From Hyphomicrobiales bacterium (GTDB lineage Bacteria; Pseudomonadota; Alphaproteobacteria; Rhizobiales; Xanthobacteraceae): a stretch of DNA of 10,020 nt. Where the stretch lies: positions 1-10,020 of the forward strand of contig PLTE01000430.1 of NCBI GenBank assembly GCA_003164375.1, read 5' to 3'. Below are positions 6,814-10,020 of this stretch, in pieces. Position 1 is the first letter of the stretch; every line of letters starts with the position of its first letter. A model generated the notes under the pieces. It was given only the letters and a program-made list of their open reading frames with translations, had not been told where the DNA came from and did not search any database. A program made the translations under genes and the position numbers.

Positions 6814-8562
6814 ATGAACAAACGCATTGTCGTGGACCCGATCACCCGGATCGAGGGCCATTTGCGCATCGAAGCGGAATTGGGCGAGGACGGCGCGATC
6901 AAGAGCGCCTATTCCTCGGGCACGATGGTGCGCGGCATCGAGCTGATCCTTAAAGGACGCGATCCGCGCGAGGCCTGGGCCTTCGCGCAGCGCATCTGTG
7001 GAGTCTGCACGCTGGTGCATGGGCTCGCATCGGTGCGCGCCGTTGAAAACGCGCTTGGCTATGACATTCCGGCCAATGCCCAGCTGATCCGCAACCTGAT
7101 GGTCGGCGCGCAATATGTGCACGACCATGTCATGCATTTCTACCACCTGCATGCGCTGGACTGGGTCGATGTGGTTTCGGCGCTGAAGGCCGATCCCAAG
7201 GCGACGTCGGAACTCGCGCAATCCATATCTTCTTACGCCAAGTCCAGCCCCGGCTATTTCGCCGACGTGCAGAAGAAGGTGAAGACATTCGTCGAAAGCG
7301 GCCAGCTCGGCATTTTTGCCAATGGGTTCTGGGGGCATCCCGAATACAGGCTGCCGCCGGAAGCCAATCTGATGGCTCTGGCGCATTATCTCGAAGCGCT
7401 CGCCTGGCAGCGCGACGTGGTGCAAATCCACACGATTTTCGGGGGCAAGAATCCCCATCCGAATTTTCTCGTTGGAGGCGTTCCCGCGCCTCTCAGCGCC
7501 GGGCCTGGAACTGCGGGCGATGGCAGCGCCTCCACGGCGGTCAATATCGTCACGCTCAACCAGGTGCGCGCCATCATCAAGTCGATGCGCGATTTCGTCG
7601 AGCAGGTCTATATTCCCGACACACTGGCGATCGCGGGTTTCTACAAGGACTGGTTCGCGCGCGGCGAGGGCCTCGGCAATTTCATGACCTATGGCGATTT
7701 CCCCGCCGACGGCCATGCAAAAAATTCATCGCTGCTCATTCCCGCGGGCGTGATCCTCAATCGCGACCTGAGCCATATCGAGCCGGTCGATCTCAACGAT
7801 CCCCAGCAAATCCAGGAATTCGCCGCTCATTCCTGGTATGAATACAGCGTCGGAAAAGAGGCTGGCCTGCATCCTTACGTCGGCGAAACCAATCTGGCCT
7901 ACAGCGGCCCCAAGCCGCCCTATGAACAGCTCGACGTGGAAAAGTCCTATTCATGGCTGAAAGCGCCACGCTGGCGCAACAAGGCGGTGGAAGTTGGGCC
8001 GCTGGCGCGTGTGCTGATGCTTTACGCCAAGGGCCACGAACAGACGCGCGAACTCACCGATGGCGCGCTGAAAAAACTCGACTTGCCGCTGACTGCGATG
8101 TTCTCGACGATGGGCCGCACAGCGGCCCGCGCGCTGGAAACCAAAATCATCGCCGACCAGATGGACGGCTGGCTCGACTCGCTGCTCGCCAACATCAACA
8201 GAGGCGAGGTCAGCGTCCATAACAACGTGCTGTGGGACCCGGCGACCTGGCCAGCGAAGGCGCGCGGCGTTGGTTTTATGGAAGCGCCGCGCGGCGCTCT
8301 CGCGCATTGGGTGGTCATCAAGGACGGCAAGATCGAGAATTATCAGGCGGTGGTGCCGAGCACCTGGAATGCCGGCCCGCGCGACGCGACCGGCCAAAGC
8401 GGCGCCTATGAGGCGGCGCTCGCCGACCGCCACCAGCTGGCCGATGCGAAACAGCCGCTGGAAATCCAGCGCACCATCCACAGTTTCGATCCCTGCCTCG
8501 CCTGCGCGGTGCATGTGGTCGATCCGGACGGCGCAGAGCTGGTGTCGATCGAAGTGACGTAG
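6814..8562 (+). CDS. hynL: [NiFe]-hydrogenase large (catalytic) subunit, Isp-type
   Basis: The 582-residue subunit holds the NiFe active site. The L1 motif RICGVC is at 60-65 (Cys62, Cys65), and the L2 motif DPCLACAVH is at 559-567 (Cys561, Cys564, His567), so all four cysteine ligands are present. Other family blocks are visible: DPITRIEGH at 8-16, a His-rich HFYHLHALDW stretch, EAPRGALAHW and VVPSTWNAGPRD toward the end. Fifteen residues follow His567, the tail expected to be cut off by the endopeptidase encoded first in this operon. There is no signal peptide; the folded subunit is co-exported with the Tat-tagged small subunit. An AGGA lies seven bases before the ATG. The reaction is reversible H2 oxidation to two protons and two electrons on the periplasmic side. 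It is the last gene of the operon, with a possible terminator about 70 bases downstream. Confidence 0.96.
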   Translation: MNKRIVVDPITRIEGHLRIEAELGEDGAIKSAYSSGTMVRGIELILKGRDPREAWAFAQRICGVCTLVHGLASVRAVENALGYDIPANAQLIRNLMVGAQYVHDHVMHFYHLHALDWVDVVSALKADPKATSELAQSISSYAKSSPGYFADVQKKVKTFVESGQLGIFANGFWGHPEYRLPPEANLMALAHYLEALAWQRDVVQIHTIFGGKNPHPNFLVGGVPAPLSAGPGTAGDGSASTAVNIVTLNQVRAIIKSMRDFVEQVYIPDTLAIAGFYKDWFARGEGLGNFMTYGDFPADGHAKNSSLLIPAGVILNRDLSHIEPVDLNDPQQIQEFAAHSWYEYSVGKEAGLHPYVGETNLAYSGPKPPYEQLDVEKSYSWLKAPRWRNKAVEVGPLARVLMLYAKGHEQTRELTDGALKKLDLPLTAMFSTMGRTAARALETKIIADQMDGWLDSLLANINRGEVSVHNNVLWDPATWPAKARGVGFMEAPRGALAHWVVIKDGKIENYQAVVPSTWNAGPRDATGQSGAYEAALADRHQLADAKQPLEIQRTIHSFDPCLACAVHVVDPDGAELVSIEVT

Positions 8563-8634
8563 AACGTTCCTGCGCGGTTTTTTGCGGCGCCGCGCCAAAA
8601 GGTCTGCGTTTTGGCTCAGCCCGTGCTCCAGACG

Positions 8635-8660
8635 CGCGGGCGGCGCATGCCCGCGATTTT
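8635..8660 (+). terminator. Possible terminator after the hydrogenase operon
   Basis: CGCGGGC (8635-8641) pairs perfectly with GCCCGCG (8649-8655) around a seven-base loop, followed by A and four T residues. The T run is short, so termination may be partial or factor-aided. Two further inverted repeats lie between this and the hynL stop: GCGCGG/CCGCGC (8572-8577 with 8590-8595) and GCCAAAA/TTTTGGC (8594-8600 with 8609-8615). Together they could form a structured 3' end that protects or ends the operon mRNA. Confidence 0.5.
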
Positions 8661-9295
8661 GCACGCCTGTCCGACGTAGCCATAAGGGAAAAGCTCAAAC
8701 AAGCGATTTCGCCCGGCTCCGTTTGGAAACTAATTCCTTGTGGTGGCGCAAATTCTATGCCGCGCGTTGGCCACTCCTCGGGTTGCGCTACGACGTCGCC
8801 GGTTTCGTCATCTCGCATCCCCGCCAGCCCAGGGAGGGCGAGGTGGCAAAGGATTTCTCCAGCCCGTACGACAAGCCTGTGGATTGCCCGTGGGGTCCAT
8901 AGGCCGACTCGTTTTCTGGCGCAGCCCAAGTTGAAGCGTGTTCGTGGGGCTCGCAGTTGATGGCGATGGTCTCGGTATGGCCCTACGCGGACCTCGGCCA
9001 ATGCGCATTACAGGCACAAGAACCGTTGGGCGCCATCGTTGACCAATCAGTCATGGCCGTTTCGTCACTCCAAATGGCAACGCTGTATCAGCTTGGCCTT
9101 CGGATGCTCGGCTGGCGTTAAACTTTGATTTGATATATAGCTTTTTCGGCCGCGCCTTTCTCGACGTCCTCGATGGCGTGACCATCGCTGAAATGGCGGC
9201 GAACAGGGACGAAGTGTATAGCGCCCTGAATCATGACTGGACTCAACATCGGCCGCGTTTACAAGTGGTCGCAACCTGATTTGGGACGTTTGCAC
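8661..9295. other. Long interval without a recognisable gene
   Basis: No reading frame here has a convincing ribosome site plus a family I recognise. Frames longer than 60 codons exist on both strands but show low-complexity, Arg/Pro/Ser-rich translations typical of shadow frames in GC-rich DNA. One minus-strand frame from the ATG at 9054-9052 continues to a stop at 8790-8788 with a single in-frame TAG at 8985-8983 and has a more protein-like composition, but no family match can be named. An AT-rich patch at 9122-9145 (TTTGATTTGATATATAGC within it) might include promoter elements for the rhodanese gene, although it is about 150 bases from that start. The stretch may be decayed DNA or untranslated spacer. 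Confidence 0.5.
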
Positions 9296-9643
9296 ATGTT
9301 TGGCTGGCTGTTTGGATCCGGAAGCGACTTCAAGACCTTCAATCCCGGTGAATTGCGCGATTTGCTGCGCGAGAAGGGCGCGCCCTATGTTCTGGTCGAT
9401 GTGCGCGAGGACAATGAATGGGCTAGCGGCCGCATTCCCGGCGCAATCCATGTCCCGCTGTCGCGTTTCGCCCAGGCCGCCGCGAAAATCCCGACGGGCA
9501 AGCAGATCATCTTCTACTGCCAGTCCGGCATGAGGTCGAAAAGCGCACTAAAGCTCGCCAAAAACCTCGGATTATCGGCGGAAGGCCATCTCGGCGGCGG
9601 CATATCCGGCTGGCGGCGTTATGACATGCCGGTCACGCGCTGA
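9296..9643 (+). CDS. Single-domain rhodanese-like sulfurtransferase
   Basis: From the ATG at 9296 the protein has 115 residues and consists of one rhodanese domain. Recognisable parts are VLVDVRED-NEWASGRIPGAIHVPLS, the strand IIFYC, the active-site loop CQSGMRS with the catalytic cysteine that carries the persulfide, and GGISGWRRYDMPV at the end. A longer reading from the ATG at 9233 adds 21 residues that do not look like the family and lacks a ribosome site; the nearer start is preceded only by a weak GGGAC. Such small cytoplasmic proteins move sulfane sulfur between donors and thiol acceptors, but many have undefined partners. It lies 733 bases after the hydrogenase large subunit gene, so it is probably a separate unit, and converges with the thioredoxin gene. 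Family call is firm; physiological substrate is unknown. Confidence 0.9.
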   Translation: MFGWLFGSGSDFKTFNPGELRDLLREKGAPYVLVDVREDNEWASGRIPGAIHVPLSRFAQAAAKIPTGKQIIFYCQSGMRSKSALKLAKNLGLSAEGHLGGGISGWRRYDMPVTR

Positions 9644-10020
9644 CGCCATTGGCGGCGAGCCAGCGAATGATCGCATTGGCGTCAACTGTCCCAGCCTGAC
9701 GCGCAATCTCGCGTCCGTTGCGGATCAAAATCAGGCTCGGAATCGACTTGATGGCGAATTGTCCCGCCGTCTCGCGCAGATGCTCCGTATCGACTTTGAG
9801 GCAGCGCACTTGCGTCTCCAGCCTCTGCGCGGCGGCGGCGAATTGCGGCGCCATCGCTTTGCAGGGCGAACACCAGTCGGCCCAGAAATCCACGAGGATA
9901 GGCAGACTGGTTCGCGCGACGTGCCGCGCGAAATCCGCGTCGCTGCGCGCAATTATCACGCCGGCGAACAGAGCTGAACCGCAGGCGCCGCAATCCGGCC
10001 TCTTGCCCTGCTCCAGCTTT
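9633..10020 (-). CDS. trxC: Thioredoxin 2 (TrxC-type), N-terminus beyond the window
   Basis: The visible 128 residues start inside a zinc-finger-like segment: CGACGSALF holds one CxxC pair, typical of the second half of the TrxC zinc motif. A full thioredoxin domain follows, with VDFWADWCSPCKAMAPQF containing the redox-active WCSPC (Ser in place of the usual Gly) and the conserved cis-proline region KSIPSLILIRNG. The gene ends with ANGVSA and a TGA at 9635-9633. An internal GTG at 9959 is not the real start because the frame stays open and carries the zinc pair to the window edge; roughly 20 residues, including the first CxxC, must lie outside. TrxC proteins reduce disulfides in the cytoplasm and often respond to oxidative stress. 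The gene converges on the rhodanese gene with an 11-base overlap of their 3' ends. Confidence 0.9.
   Translation of the reverse strand, partial: KLEQGKRPDCGACGSALFAGVIIARSDADFARHVARTSLPILVDFWADWCSPCKAMAPQFAAAAQRLETQVRCLKVDTEHLRETAGQFAIKSIPSLILIRNGREIARQAGTVDANAIIRWLAANGVSA

Noticed and set aside
5352..6902. A 516-codon open frame on the minus strand across isp2
   Set aside because: It has no recognisable domain and runs opposite a gene with three defined cysteine motifs, so it reflects codon bias on the coding strand.
8582..8902. A 106-codon plus-strand frame after hynL, considered as a small accessory protein or transposase remnant
   Set aside because: No convincing ribosome site, family motif or flanking inverted repeats and target duplication were found; the first part overlaps hairpins that look like a 3' end.
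9233..9295. Longer start for the rhodanese gene
   Set aside because: The extra 21 residues do not resemble the family, and no Shine-Dalgarno precedes this ATG.
1..10020. CRISPR arrays, tRNA or rRNA genes, insertion sequences and phage att sites
   Set aside because: No regularly spaced repeats, cloverleaf-like segments, transposase motifs or paired terminal inverted repeats were seen by eye.

Overview
The window looks like chromosomal DNA from a GC-rich alphaproteobacterium. The evidence is the codon usage, TTG and ATG starts with clear Shine-Dalgarno sequences, a FadL-type porin, and an FNR/FixK-like site; a Hyphomicrobiales relative (Beijerinckiaceae/Methylocystaceae style) is a guess from gene character, not a demonstrated assignment. 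The centrepiece is a six-gene hydrogenase operon at 2887-8562 on the + strand.

Layout. Positions 1-1153 (minus strand) hold a TauE/SafE membrane permease followed 26 bases later by the N-terminal part of an Mrp/ApbC-type P-loop ATPase that runs off the window. The tauE-mrp pair has a good sigma70-like promoter at 1198-1227. Diverging from it, 1417-2754 (+) encodes an outer-membrane FadL/OmpP1-type transport protein, closed by a strong intrinsic terminator at 2778-2804. A possible FNR/FixK box at 2821-2834 comes next, placed correctly for a class II activator site ahead of the hydrogenase operon.

The operon order is: maturation endopeptidase (HynD/HupD family), a short HupH C-terminal-domain protein, the Tat-exported small subunit, Isp1 (DsrM/NarI-like membrane cytochrome b), Isp2 (DsrK/HdrD-like iron-sulfur protein), and the large subunit. 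Having the two catalytic subunit genes split by isp1 and isp2 is the signature of the Isp-type (group 1e) [NiFe] uptake/bidirectional hydrogenase known from Thiocapsa roseopersicina hynS-isp1-isp2-hynL. Junctions are ATGA overlaps, an 11-base overlap, or gaps of 3 and 10 bases, so the operon is tightly coupled. The inferred working unit is a periplasm-facing NiFe dimer anchored by the small-subunit C-terminal helix. It would pass electrons from H2 through haem b in Isp1 to Isp2 on the cytoplasmic side, or the reverse. The protease trims the 15-residue tail of the large subunit after nickel insertion; hyp genes for Ni-Fe-CN-CO assembly are not in this window.

After the large subunit, 8563-9295 has several hairpins, one resembling a terminator, and no recognisable gene. 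A single-domain rhodanese (9296-9643, +) then meets, tail to tail with an 11-base overlap, a partial TrxC-type thioredoxin (9633-10020, -). The sulfur flavour of the neighbours (TauE/SafE permease, rhodanese, thioredoxin) around a hydrogenase class with known links to sulfur metabolism is suggestive, but it is not proof of a joint pathway. I did not find a wholly undescribed system; the most informative points are the Isp-type architecture, the stand-alone HupH domain, and the putative oxygen-responsive control.
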